Source: Paraburkholderia acidisoli
Lineage (GTDB): Bacteria > Pseudomonadota > Gammaproteobacteria > Burkholderiales > Burkholderiaceae
Assembly: GCF_009789675.1 (NCBI RefSeq)
Contig: NZ_CP046916.1
Span: 992,001 to 1,056,000, forward strand
Length of the DNA stretch: 64,000 nucleotides
Direction of reading: 5' to 3'
The position numbers were made by a program, and so were the translations under genes. Every line of letters begins with the position of its first letter. Within the stretch, counting starts at the first letter, position 1. This document shows positions 42,554-50,596 of the stretch, one piece after another. The notes under the pieces were generated by a model. It did not search any database. It saw nothing but the letters and a program-made list of their open reading frames with translations, and was not told where the DNA came from.

Positions 42554-42895
42554 ATGACTGCTACGTTACCCACCGAATTCGACTCACTCACGCCGTTCGT
42601 GGCCAAATGGGCGCTCCCCACCCAGGACGAACGCCAGTCCACGCGCCTGCATGCGAGCGCGGCCGAGTTGCGCACGTTCTACGAAGCCATCTTGCCCCAC
42701 ATGGAAAGCGCGCTCGCGCATGTGGACGCCTTCCCGCTCGGGCAATTGCCTGAAGAAAGCGCGGTGCTGTTTCGCCTCATGCTGAGCATGGCCGAGATCG
42801 CGCCGCACGTCGAGCTCTACCGCGGCGACCCGAAAGTGCCGCACAGCTTCGACGAGCGTCGTTTTATCGCCGATCACGGCACGCTCGTCGAATAA
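42554..42895 (+). CDS. Small uncharacterised protein in the Rieske operon
   Basis: A 113-residue, mostly helical, acidic protein encoded 29 bases after the oxygenase and just before a strong terminator. It contains FVAKWALPTQDER near the start, a central helical stretch FYEAILPHMESALAHVD and a C-terminal PHVELYRGDPKVPHSFDERR. I do not recognise a family. It is too short to be a ring-hydroxylating beta subunit (about 160-180). Co-transcription suggests an accessory factor of the oxygenase or amidase. Confidence 0.65.
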   Translation: MTATLPTEFDSLTPFVAKWALPTQDERQSTRLHASAAELRTFYEAILPHMESALAHVDAFPLGQLPEESAVLFRLMLSMAEIAPHVELYRGDPKVPHSFDERRFIADHGTLVE

Positions 42896-42941
42896 GCGGC
42901 TACTTCGATCGTCTCCACGTTGGTTTGTATTGGCTCGTACC

Positions 42942-42973
42942 ATGCCGGCAGAAATTTCTGCCGGCATTTTTTT
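42942..42973 (+). terminator. Rho-independent terminator of the acetamidase-Rieske operon
   Basis: ATGCCGGCAGAAA and TTTCTGCCGGCAT form a perfect 13-base inverted repeat with no loop bases to spare (ten or so pairs in practice), followed by a run of seven T. It is 47 bases after the small protein stop and before the response regulator gene. Confidence 0.95.
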
Positions 42974-43054
42974 ATTCGATGCGCGACGCGATGTTTCCAT
43001 AGTCATATAATCAGGCACGTTCTGCTCATCACCGTGCCCACAATACTCACTGTC

Positions 43055-43663
43055 ATGACTGAAGAACTTCACCCCACGGTCTATATCGTCGACGACGACC
43101 AGTCGGTGCGCAGCTCGCTCGAATGGCTGTTGCAGTCGGTCGGCTATCGCACCGCGAGCTTCGCGAGCGGCCGCGACTTTCTCGCCGCGATCAATGCGGA
43201 TGTGCCCGGCTGTTTATTGCTCGACGTGCGCATGCCGCAGATCGGCGGCTTCGAATTGCAGGCGCGTTTGAACGAAATGCGCTTCTCGCTGCCGATCATC
43301 TTTCTCACCGCGCACGGCGACATTCCCATGACCGTGCGCGCGCTCAAAAGCGGCGCTTACGAATTCCTCGAGAAGCCGTACAACGATCAAACCCTGATCG
43401 ACAAGGTCAACGAGGCGTTGCGCGTGAGTCTCGACGCCTACGAGTCGCGCCATTCGCGCATCAACGCCGATCAATTGCTCGCCACTCTTTCGCCGCGCGA
43501 ACGCGAGGTGGTAAACAAGATGGTCGAAGGGAAGTCGAGCAAGCTCATCGCACGCGAACTCGACATCAGCTTCAAGACCGTGGAAGTGCATCGCGCGAAC
43601 ATCCGCGAAAAGCTCAAGATCGGCTCGGTGGCCGATCTCGTTCGCATGGTGCTCGGGACTTAG
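43055..43663 (+). CDS. FixJ/NodW-type response regulator (receiver plus LuxR helix-turn-helix)
   Basis: A 202-residue regulator. The receiver domain has phospho-acceptor Asp57 in CLLLDVRMP, acidic cluster VDDD and Lys in FLEKPYND. The linker leads to a LuxR-type helix-turn-helix (TLSPREREVVNKMVEGKSSK, then LIARELDISFKTVEVHR). Typical FixJ size. The ATG at 43055 is the first that gives a normal receiver start. Probable partner of the PAS kinase at 38304-39776, and best candidate to bind the shared element. It converges with the ferredoxin reductase gene, overlapping it by four bases. Confidence 0.9.
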   Translation: MTEELHPTVYIVDDDQSVRSSLEWLLQSVGYRTASFASGRDFLAAINADVPGCLLLDVRMPQIGGFELQARLNEMRFSLPIIFLTAHGDIPMTVRALKSGAYEFLEKPYNDQTLIDKVNEALRVSLDAYESRHSRINADQLLATLSPREREVVNKMVEGKSSKLIARELDISFKTVEVHRANIREKLKIGSVADLVRMVLGT

Positions 43664-44670
43664 AAGAAGCGGTCGAAGTGAATCTGCGACGTCGGCACGC
43701 CGCGCTCCATGGCGAGCAGATTGAGCACGGCCGAGATCATCGGCGGCGGCCCCGAGACGTAGAACTCATAGGCGTCGAACGGTCCCGCGAGATCGCGCGC
43801 CACCACGTCGTGTATCAGGCCGGTTTCGCCTTGCCACGCGGCGGCGTCGGGGTCACGCTCGCTTTCGATCGAGATCGCTTCGACGCAGCGCATGCGTGCG
43901 TCGAAGCCGTCGAGTTCCGCGACGAACGCGCGGCTGCACGCGTCGGCGGCCGTGCGCGCGCCGTAGTAGAAGTGCAGGCGATGGTCGGTGGCCGAGGCCG
44001 CGCGCGCAATGGAGAGCATTGGCGCGAGCCCCGAACCGCCCGCAATGCAGACGATTTCGCGCGGCACGTCGTGGCGCAGCCACGCGCCGCCATAGGGGCC
44101 ATCGAGTGCGATCGTCGCGCCGGTTTCGAGCGTGCCGAGCGCACGCGACCCGAGACCGTTCGGCACGTTGCGAATCACGAAGGTCCACTCGCCCTGCTCG
44201 TTCGCGACATTCGACATCGAATAGGCGCGCGCTTCGCCAAGGCCCGGCAACGTGAGCAACGCGTATTGCCCCGGCAGAAACTGCGCCGCGCTCGCAGTGC
44301 GAAAGCGATACTCGGTCATGTCGTGCGTGACGGCGCGCGCGCCCACGAACACGGCCGGCGCACGCCGCGGCACGATGGGCACGCTGGCGCCGTCCACACC
44401 GATTTTCGCGCTCACGCTGAGATCGCCGGCGGCCACGCACTGGCACGCGAGTTTGCGGTTCTTGCGCTTGTCCATGGCCGAAAGACCGGGAGGATCGTCG
44501 CGCAGCACGCGCGCCTCGCCCGCGTCGATCGTGAAGCGGCACGTGCCGCACGAACCTACCGAACATTCGTAAGGCCAGGGCACGCCCGCACGCAGGGCCG
44601 CTTGCAGCACGGTATCGCCGGGCGCCGCTTCGAAGCTGAGCGAGGTGCCGCTCACGGTGATGGTGGGCAT
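43660..44670 (-). CDS. Ferredoxin-NAD(P)H reductase component of a Rieske oxygenase (2Fe-2S plus FAD plus NAD)
   Basis: A 336-residue BenC/CDP-reductase-like electron-transfer protein. The N-terminal plant-type ferredoxin has Cys36, Cys41 and Cys44 in ECSVGSCGTC and a fourth Cys in LACQC. Then come an FAD domain (RAYSMSNV) and an NAD-binding domain (IAGGSGLAPMLSIAR, ending in FYVSGPPPMI). It passes NADH electrons to the Rieske ferredoxin encoded immediately upstream (TGATG overlap). Start 44670 is taken from that overlap and the normal MPTITVSG ferredoxin start. Confidence 0.9.
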   Translation of the reverse strand: MPTITVSGTSLSFEAAPGDTVLQAALRAGVPWPYECSVGSCGTCRFTIDAGEARVLRDDPPGLSAMDKRKNRKLACQCVAAGDLSVSAKIGVDGASVPIVPRRAPAVFVGARAVTHDMTEYRFRTASAAQFLPGQYALLTLPGLGEARAYSMSNVANEQGEWTFVIRNVPNGLGSRALGTLETGATIALDGPYGGAWLRHDVPREIVCIAGGSGLAPMLSIARAASATDHRLHFYYGARTAADACSRAFVAELDGFDARMRCVEAISIESERDPDAAAWQGETGLIHDVVARDLAGPFDAYEFYVSGPPPMISAVLNLLAMERGVPTSQIHFDRFF

Positions 44671-45017
44671 CAGCGCGACTCCTCGTCGAGATAGACCTTG
44701 CCGTCGACGATCGAAATCGGCCAGACGCGCACCGGCAGAATGCACGGCGCGCTCACGGCCGCGCCGGTGCGAATGTCGAAGCAGCCTTCATGATACGGGC
44801 ACGCGACGATGCCGTCTTCGGTGTCGATCTCGCCATCGCAGAGCGAGGCGTTGCCATGCGAACAGGTGTCGTCGATGGCGTGCAGCGCGCCGTCGAGATT
44901 GAACACGCCGATCGGCGGGCGGCCTGCGAGTTCGACGCGCTTCGCGCCGCCTTCGGGCACATCGGCCACTTCGCACAGGTACGTCTCGCCAGCGGCGATC
45001 AGTTCGCTAGTCTTCAT
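44670..45017 (-). CDS. Rieske-type ferredoxin of the oxygenase system
   Basis: A 115-residue Rieske ferredoxin with ligands Cys52-x-His54 (DTCSHGNASL) and Cys73-x-x-His76 (CPYHEGCFD), like the ferredoxins of biphenyl/phenylpropionate dioxygenases. It should shuttle electrons from the reductase at 43660 to the oxygenase at 41322. It is first in a two-gene minus-strand unit whose promoter region holds the shared regulatory element (45178-45197). Confidence 0.95.
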   Translation of the reverse strand: MKTSELIAAGETYLCEVADVPEGGAKRVELAGRPPIGVFNLDGALHAIDDTCSHGNASLCDGEIDTEDGIVACPYHEGCFDIRTGAAVSAPCILPVRVWPISIVDGKVYLDEESR

Positions 45018-45121
45018 CCATCGGTCCTCGTTGGTTCAGGTTCTGCGGCGCGCGCGTGAATGACACACAGCAACACAAAGCGCGAGCGCCGTGAGGCGAT
45101 GGTAGCGAGCGGCGCGGCATG

Positions 45122-45244
45122 CACCTATTGGTGCGAGGGCTTAGGTCCATGCGGGCAAACACCTAGCGGCGCGCGCCAGGTGGTAACACTTATCCGCTTA
45201 CCCGCTGCCCCCAATGGCCGCGGAAAATCGGCGTGCCTACGATG
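45122..45244. promoter_or_regulatory. Shared regulatory element, copy C, with extra half-sites and -10 box
   Basis: AGGTGGTAACACTTATCCGC (45178-45197) is the same element as copies A and B. Extra half-sites lie nearby: AACACCTAGCGG at 45158-45169 and the palindrome CACCTATTGGTG at 45122-45133. TACGAT at 45239-45244 is 61 bases after the element start, as in copy B. The region lies between the minus-strand ferredoxin-reductase unit and a plus-strand small secreted protein gene. Confidence 0.65.
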
Positions 45245-45283
45245 CGCTTCGAGCCGTTCCCACCCTTCAAAACCGGAGCCGTC

Positions 45284-45646
45284 ATGAAGCGTCAAGCCCG
45301 TGCTGCTTTACGTGTGAGTTGTGTCGTTGCGATGTTTGCGTTGATGAGCGTGCCTGTCGATAGCGCCTTTGCCCAGGATGGCGCGAGCACACCGGCGGCC
45401 GTAAGCGCCGATAGCGCCTCGACCACGCCCGCGAAGCAGCGCGCCGCCGAACGCGCCAACCGGCGCGCGGAACGCAAGGCCGCACGCAAGGCGCGTCGCG
45501 CGAAAAAGAACGCCGAGCTGCAAAGTATCGAAAAGAACGACGCGCAAAGCCACAAGAGCGGCACGGTCGCGCCGCAAAGCGCGTTCAGCGGACAATACAA
45601 GAATGGCGCGCCCGCCTCGGCTCTCGCTCCGGCTTCCGCGCCTTGA
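45284..45646 (+). CDS. Small secreted basic protein, Lys/Arg/Ala-rich
   Basis: A 120-residue protein with a Sec signal peptide (RQARAALRVSCVVAMFALMS, cleavage after AFA). The mature part has an Ala/Ser/Thr linker, a strongly basic helical run (KQRAAERANRRAERKAARKA) and a Pro/Ala tail. I recognise no family, but such periplasmic basic proteins are common in Burkholderiales. It is 87 bases downstream of shared element C with a matching -10 box, so it may belong to the same regulon as the Rieske system. Confidence 0.65.
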   Translation: MKRQARAALRVSCVVAMFALMSVPVDSAFAQDGASTPAAVSADSASTTPAKQRAAERANRRAERKAARKARRAKKNAELQSIEKNDAQSHKSGTVAPQSAFSGQYKNGAPASALAPASAP

Positions 45647-45653
45647 TCAACGA

Positions 45654-46223
45654 TTAGCGCTCCGAACCGTGTGACGGTGCCGTATAGCGCCCCTGCCAGT
45701 ACACGAGTGGGCGCGGCACCGATTCGTCGCGCAACACGGCGCGCACGCGCCCGATCACAAGTAAATGGCCGTGGCGCACGATGAGTTCGTCCACCTCGCA
45801 GTCCATCGCCACGGCGCTTTCCACGAGAAGCGGCGCCCCTTGCGTGGAAATGTGCACCCATTCGTCGTCGCCGTAACGCGCCTCGCCTTCCTCGCCGCGA
45901 AAGCCCGTGAAGCGCTCGGCGATCGCGCGTTGATCGGCTCTCAGCAGATTCACGCCGAAGCGCCGCGTGCGTTCGAGCAGCGCCGCCGACGAACTCGTGG
46001 CCTTCATCGAGGCCACCACCATGGGCGGCTGTGCCGAAAACGACGACACCGACGTGGCCGTGAAGCCGCTGCGTTGCTCGCCGTCGGCAACGGTCACGAC
46101 GCACACCGCGCCCGCAAAGCCGCGCATCGCCTTGACGAAGTTGCAGCTCAGCGCGGCCGCGTCCTCGATGGCGTTCCTCGCTTCACGCTGCATGACGATG
46201 CTCGCGCGGACTGCGCAATCCAT
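45654..46223 (-). CDS. Flavin reductase, partner of the second LLM monooxygenase
   Basis: A 189-residue flavin reductase-fold protein (NFVKAMRGFAGAVCVVTVAD, GFTATSVSSFSAQPPMVVASM, YWQGRY near the end). The first possible ATG (46223) overlaps the LLM gene by 41 bases and has GAGG close by. A second ATG at 46193 overlaps by 11. It should supply reduced flavin to the LLM oxygenase. It converges on the small secreted protein gene, with only seven bases between stops. Confidence 0.85.
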   Translation of the reverse strand: MDCAVRASIVMQREARNAIEDAAALSCNFVKAMRGFAGAVCVVTVADGEQRSGFTATSVSSFSAQPPMVVASMKATSSSAALLERTRRFGVNLLRADQRAIAERFTGFRGEEGEARYGDDEWVHISTQGAPLLVESAVAMDCEVDELIVRHGHLLVIGRVRAVLRDESVPRPLVYWQGRYTAPSHGSER

Positions 46224-47298
46224 GCGCCTCGATAATAGGCAGTACGGTATCGCGGAAGTACGGAAACTCCGCCACGTAATCGACGAACGACAGCGTGGTG
46301 CCCTTGAAGCCCGCCTCGGCGAGCGAGATGATGCCCGCCGCCACCTGCTCCGGCGTGCCGACGAGCGGGAAACCGCCGTGCCCCGCCGCCATGCGGTCGC
46401 GTATCAGCGCGAGCAGGTCGTGCGGAAACGAGCGCGCATTGGCGAACTGCAACGCAACAAGATTGTCCACCGCCTGCCAGTCGGCGTTTTGTTGTCCGAA
46501 GTATTCCAGATACTGGCGCGCTTCCGCCTCGTTCGGGCGGCACACCACGTGCGAGAACGTCAGCACGTTCACGTGCTTGCCGGCCTTTTCGGCCTTCTGC
46601 CTGAGTTCCGCGACCTCGGTGCGCGAGCGTTCGAGATCGATCGCGGGCGTGAACAGAAAATTCGCATTGCCAATGGCGAAGTCGCGTCCTTCGCCCGAGC
46701 CCGCCGCGTTGAGAATGGGCGGCCGCGAGCCTTGCCACGGATGCGGCTTGCCATAGACATTCTTCAGCTGAAAATTCTCGCCTTGCCAGTCGAACGCGCC
46801 TTCGTGAGTCCAGAGCTTCTGCACCACGTCGAACCATTCCTGAGCGTACGCATAGCGCTTGTCGTGGCCTGTTGCGAGCGGCAAGCCCAGCGCCTCGTAC
46901 TCGGGACGATTCCAGCCCGCGACGATATTCAGTCCCGCGCGGCCCTTGCCGATCTGGTCGAGCGTGGCGATCTGCTTCGCGACCACCACGGGATGATTGG
47001 CCGCCGTGTGGATCGTCGCGAACACAGTAAGGTCGCGCGTTTTCGCGAGCAGGCCGGCCGCCCACGTCATGGTTTCGAGCACGTCGCCGTGAAAGTCGGT
47101 TTCCCCGCCGTACCCAATCCAGCGCGCGATGGGCAGCATGAAGTCGATGCCCGCCTCGTCGAGCATGACCGCCAGCTTCTCGTTGTTGTCCCACGAATTG
47201 TCCCAACGCTCGGCGACTTTCGTCACCGACATGCCACCCGAGCAGTTCGTTGCGAACGTGCCGAGAATGAAGTCTTTGGTTTGTAGAATTCGTCTCAT
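46183..47298 (-). CDS. Second RutA-like LLM-class flavin-dependent monooxygenase
   Basis: A 371-residue luciferase-fold monooxygenase, paralogous to the one at 28843-29991. Matching blocks include DFMLPIARWIGYGG, FATIHTAANHPVVVAKQIAT, GRAGLNIVAGWNRPEYEALG and SFVDYVAEFPYF. The start at 47298 has AGGA five bases upstream. It is coupled to a flavin reductase. No permease or dehydrogenases accompany it here, so it may share substrate range with the larger operon or serve detoxification. Divergent from a MarR-like regulator with 80 bases between. Confidence 0.85.
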   Translation of the reverse strand: MRRILQTKDFILGTFATNCSGGMSVTKVAERWDNSWDNNEKLAVMLDEAGIDFMLPIARWIGYGGETDFHGDVLETMTWAAGLLAKTRDLTVFATIHTAANHPVVVAKQIATLDQIGKGRAGLNIVAGWNRPEYEALGLPLATGHDKRYAYAQEWFDVVQKLWTHEGAFDWQGENFQLKNVYGKPHPWQGSRPPILNAAGSGEGRDFAIGNANFLFTPAIDLERSRTEVAELRQKAEKAGKHVNVLTFSHVVCRPNEAEARQYLEYFGQQNADWQAVDNLVALQFANARSFPHDLLALIRDRMAAGHGGFPLVGTPEQVAAGIISLAEAGFKGTTLSFVDYVAEFPYFRDTVLPIIEAHGLRSPREHRHAA

Positions 47299-47378
47299 GT
47301 CAGTCCTGGCGCAGTAAAATTCCATCACCCGATGGGCCGCCACGCGGCGACCCGCTCTTTCACGCAATGCGAAGCGCA

Positions 47379-47930
47379 ATGACCGAGCCATCACGCAAAG
47401 CCACGAAAAAAACCGCTGCCGCGAAGCACCGCTGGCATCTGGCACAAAGCGACTTCGGCGTCGAGATCACCGACCTCGAGTACGCCGTCATGCGGCTCGA
47501 CCAGTCGTTCGAGCGCTGGCAATCCGAATGTATGGCCGCCGTGACCGGCATCGCGATGAGCGGCCAGGAAAACGCGCTCGTGCACGTGATTCACATGCAC
47601 GAACAGCCCAAAACGATTCGCGATCTGCTACAGCTCACCAACCGGCAGGACGTGGCCAATATGCAGTACGAACTGCGCAAGCTCATCAAGGCCGGCCTGA
47701 TCGACAAATCGGGCTCGGCGCGCACGGGCGTGTACTACGCCACCACGACCGAAGGCGCGCGCGTGTGCGAGCAATACGCGCTACTGCGCGAAGCCGTGCT
47801 GCTCAAGATGGCCGAGGCAACGGCGGGCATCAAGGTGGCCGCCGCGCGTGCGACGGCCTGCCTCGAACAACTCGAACGCGTGTACGAAACGTCCACGCGC
47901 GAGGTCGCCACGTTCCATCGGCAGCGCTAA
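47379..47930 (+). CDS. MarR-like winged-helix regulator
   Basis: A 183-residue protein with a central winged helix (QENALVHVIHMHEQPKTIRD, then LLQLTNRQDVANMQYELRKL) and a beta wing ending VYYATTTEGARVCEQY. This is the predicted MarR-like class with a C-terminal helical extension. A basic Lys-rich N-terminus precedes it. It is divergent from the LLM monooxygenase gene and is probably its regulator. An ATG at 47367 is also in frame; neither start has a strong ribosome site. Confidence 0.8.
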   Translation: MTEPSRKATKKTAAAKHRWHLAQSDFGVEITDLEYAVMRLDQSFERWQSECMAAVTGIAMSGQENALVHVIHMHEQPKTIRDLLQLTNRQDVANMQYELRKLIKAGLIDKSGSARTGVYYATTTEGARVCEQYALLREAVLLKMAEATAGIKVAAARATACLEQLERVYETSTREVATFHRQR

Positions 47931-48011
47931 ACGTGCATCCGACTGGATCTCATTCGGTCATGATCGCGTTTTAAATTGAATTTCTATTTGATCGATCGTA
48001 GACCAGACGAA

Positions 48012-48033
48012 TTTTGACTGCAACCGGTCAAAA
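48012..48033. terminator. Inverted repeat between convergent genes (weak terminator)
   Basis: TTTTGAC and GTCAAAA form a seven-base perfect stem with an eight-base loop in the 191-base convergent gap between the MarR-like gene (stop 47930) and the MarR gene at 48122. The stem is AT-rich and flanked by no long T-run, so it is a weak terminator or a protein site. Confidence 0.4.
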
Positions 48034-48121
48034 CTCAGGGAAAACACGGGCGTGGAAAGGGGCAAGAAAAGAATTCAGGCCATCGCGTCGCGATCGCCTG
48101 TGCAGCGAGGCCAGCGCTGAA

Positions 48122-48556
48122 TCACCGCTCGGGCAGCAGTGCAAGCAGCAAACGGCGCAGCTCGAGCGTGTCCTTCTGCGCGAGCCTGGCCGTGAGAATG
48201 CGCTCGACTTCCTCCACGCGCGGCCGCAAGGTCGCCCATTGCTTCTTGCCGGCGGGCGTGAGAAAGAGCACGTAGCTGCGCTTGTCGGCGGGATCGTCGG
48301 TGCGCTCGATCAGGCCATTGCGCACCATGCGCGCCACGAGATCGGCGATGGTCGAGCGATCCACGTCGAGTTCGTCGCCAAGTTGCCGTTGATTCACCCC
48401 GGGCTGCGCATGCAGCACGTCGAGCGCGGCGTACTGCACGCTCGTGACCTCGGTGGACACCACTTCGAGCCAGATCGCCACGTGACGTTGCTGGGCGCGG
48501 CGCACGAGGCTGCCGGTGAAGCGGGAGAGCGCGGCGGATTCGTTTTTGTTCGGCAA
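48122..48556 (-). CDS. MarR-family regulator beside mobA (MobR-like)
   Basis: A 144-residue MarR protein with the recognition region VTSVQYAALDVLHAQPGVNQ, RQLGDELDVDRSTIADLV and wing TDDPADKRSYVLFLTPAG. It lies 18 bases after the hydroxybenzoate monooxygenase gene on the same strand, so the two are co-transcribed. In Comamonas the 3-hydroxybenzoate 4-hydroxylase gene mobA is controlled by the MarR-type repressor MobR, which releases DNA on binding 3-hydroxybenzoate. The same logic is inferred here. Confidence 0.85.
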   Translation of the reverse strand: MPNKNESAALSRFTGSLVRRAQQRHVAIWLEVVSTEVTSVQYAALDVLHAQPGVNQRQLGDELDVDRSTIADLVARMVRNGLIERTDDPADKRSYVLFLTPAGKKQWATLRPRVEEVERILTARLAQKDTLELRRLLLALLPER

Positions 48557-48574
48557 TTTGGCGACTTGCAGCGT

Positions 48575-50467
48575 TTAATCCATGCGGAACACCGGCCGGA
48601 AGAAGTCAGTGAGTTCCGCATAGGCATCGAGTGGAAGAACGTGCGCGACGAACTGGTCCGGGCGGACCACGACCAGCGCGCCCCGCTCGCGGTCGATGCC
48701 GCGCTCGCCGAAGATATCAGTCGCGGCGTCGCACGTAAATGCCTTCTCGTAGTCCACGAGACCCAACCGGCCTTTGCGCGGCAACAACAGCGCGGGCAAG
48801 TCCTCCAGTGGCATCTCGCGATGCGGTCGCTGGAACACGGCGCGCACGTCGAGCACGCTGTCGATGTCGGCGTCCTTCGGCGTCACGCGGCGCAGCACCG
48901 AATCGGGCGATGCCACGAGATGCTCGCAGAACGCGCGCAGCGCGATTTCGCGTGCATCGGCGAAGGCGTAGAGACGCCAGCGGCCGTCGGCGCTCGCCGT
49001 GTGGCCGAGATGCATGGGCTTGGCGTCGGCCACGCGCACCACCGGCGACGAATGAAAACGCGTGCCGATCGTGAAGCCGCGTGCGAGCGCCTGATGCGTG
49101 GGTTCGGCGGTGAGCACGGCGGGCGTGTAACGCGTGGCCACGCCCGCCGTGTAACGGCCCGCGCGCACGAAGTAGGCTTGCAGTTCCTCGGGGTCGACGC
49201 CGCCCGCCTCGGGCCGCTGCGGATCCTTCGGCGGCGCGGCCATCATCGCCGACCACTCCTTGTCGAAGTCGATCAGCTCCTGCGCAATGGGCTGGCGCTC
49301 GTCCGAATACGTGCGCAGCAAATCCACGGGACTGCGGCCTTGCAACACCGCGCCCAGTTTCCAGCCGAGGTTGAAGCCGTCCTGCATCGACACGTTCATA
49401 CCCTGCCCGGCCTTCGCGCTATGCGTGTGGCACGCGTCGCCCGCGATGAACACGCGCGGCTCGCGCGAGCTGCCGTCGGCGGCGACGGCGTCGTCGAAAC
49501 GATCGGTCAGGCGCTGGCCCACTTCGTACACCGAGAACCACGCGACTTCCTTCACGTCGAGCGTGTACGGTTGCAGAATGCGCTGCGCCGTTTCGATGAT
49601 GCCCGCCGCCGTGGTCTGCTTGATGCGGTCGCGATTCGCGGGCGTGACCTCGCCGAGATCGACGTAGAAACGCACGAGATAGCCGCCTTCGCGCGGAATG
49701 ATGATGATGTTGCCTTGCGTCGACTGCAACGCCACTTTGAGGCGGATGTCGGGGAAGTCGGTGACGGCGAGCACGTCCATCACGCCCCACGCGTGATTGG
49801 CCGCGTCGCCGCGCAGCGTCTGCCCGATGGCCGTACGCACACGGCTGCGCGAGCCGTCGCAACCCACCACGTAACGCGCGCGCACTGTTTGCGTTTCGCC
49901 GGCGTGTGCCGCGTCCGTGCGTTGCAGCGTGACCCGAACCGGATACTCACCGGTATCTTCGCGCTGCACGTCGATCACTTCGAGACCGTAGTCGGGTTCG
50001 ACGCGCTGCGCCGAACGCTGCATCACGTCGAGCAGATAGTCCTGAATGCGCGCCTGATTGACGATCACATGCGGAAACTCCGACAAACCTGCTTCGGTGT
50101 CCTGAACACGACCGGTACGCTTGATCGCGCCACGGTCGTTCACGTCGGGCCGCCAGAACACGGTTTCGTTGACCCAATAAGCTTCGCGCAGCAGGCGTTC
50201 GCTCAGGCCGAATGCGTTGAACATCTCGACGGTGCGGCACGCAATGCCGTCGGCCTGGCCCATCAGCAAGGGGCCGTCGCGGCGCTCGATCACGCGCGTG
50301 GTGAGCGACGGAAATTGTGCGAGCTGCGCGGCCAGCACGAGCCCGGCGGGGCCGCTGCCGGCAATGAGTACGTCCACGGTCTCGGGCAATGCCGTGCGCG
50401 GCGCGCCTTCCGCCGCGGGTTGGATCGCCGGGTCGCCCGCGCGAAAACCGTTGAGATGAAACTGCAT
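48575..50467 (-). CDS. mobA: 3-hydroxybenzoate 4-monooxygenase-like flavoprotein
   Basis: A 630-residue FAD monooxygenase of the phenol-hydroxylase subgroup. It shows the N-terminal FAD motif VLIAGSGPAGLVLAAQL, the DG motif in VVGCDGSRSRVR, the second FAD motif FIAGDACHTHSAKAGQGMN and a C-terminal thioredoxin-like dimerisation domain (ALVVVRPDQFVAHVLPLD). Length and sequence fit MobA, which makes protocatechuate from 3-hydroxybenzoate. The adjacent MarR gene supports this. A strong GGAGG site precedes the ATG. Phenol 2-monooxygenase is the main alternative. Confidence 0.85.
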   Translation of the reverse strand: MQFHLNGFRAGDPAIQPAAEGAPRTALPETVDVLIAGSGPAGLVLAAQLAQFPSLTTRVIERRDGPLLMGQADGIACRTVEMFNAFGLSERLLREAYWVNETVFWRPDVNDRGAIKRTGRVQDTEAGLSEFPHVIVNQARIQDYLLDVMQRSAQRVEPDYGLEVIDVQREDTGEYPVRVTLQRTDAAHAGETQTVRARYVVGCDGSRSRVRTAIGQTLRGDAANHAWGVMDVLAVTDFPDIRLKVALQSTQGNIIIIPREGGYLVRFYVDLGEVTPANRDRIKQTTAAGIIETAQRILQPYTLDVKEVAWFSVYEVGQRLTDRFDDAVAADGSSREPRVFIAGDACHTHSAKAGQGMNVSMQDGFNLGWKLGAVLQGRSPVDLLRTYSDERQPIAQELIDFDKEWSAMMAAPPKDPQRPEAGGVDPEELQAYFVRAGRYTAGVATRYTPAVLTAEPTHQALARGFTIGTRFHSSPVVRVADAKPMHLGHTASADGRWRLYAFADAREIALRAFCEHLVASPDSVLRRVTPKDADIDSVLDVRAVFQRPHREMPLEDLPALLLPRKGRLGLVDYEKAFTCDAATDIFGERGIDRERGALVVVRPDQFVAHVLPLDAYAELTDFFRPVFRMD

Positions 50468-50507
50468 GGTGTCTTCCTCCAGTCATGTCTGTGACAACGT
50501 GAAGGGA

Positions 50508-50533
50508 AATATACTCCGTACACCAACTATTTT
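50508..50533 (-). promoter_or_regulatory. Candidate mobA promoter/operator
   Basis: On the minus strand a TATATT -10-like box (complement of 50508-50513) lies about 41 bases before the mobA ATG. It overlaps an imperfect dyad ATAGTT...AGTAT, a plausible MarR-type operator. The -35 region (TTTAAA) is poor. This is the only AT-rich patch in the 129-base gap between mobA and the beta-lactamase gene. Confidence 0.4.
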
Positions 50534-50596
50534 AAAGCACTTCGTGCGGGCCTGCTGTTTACCCTGGTTTGCCGATAACGTACCGGAAGAAACGCG

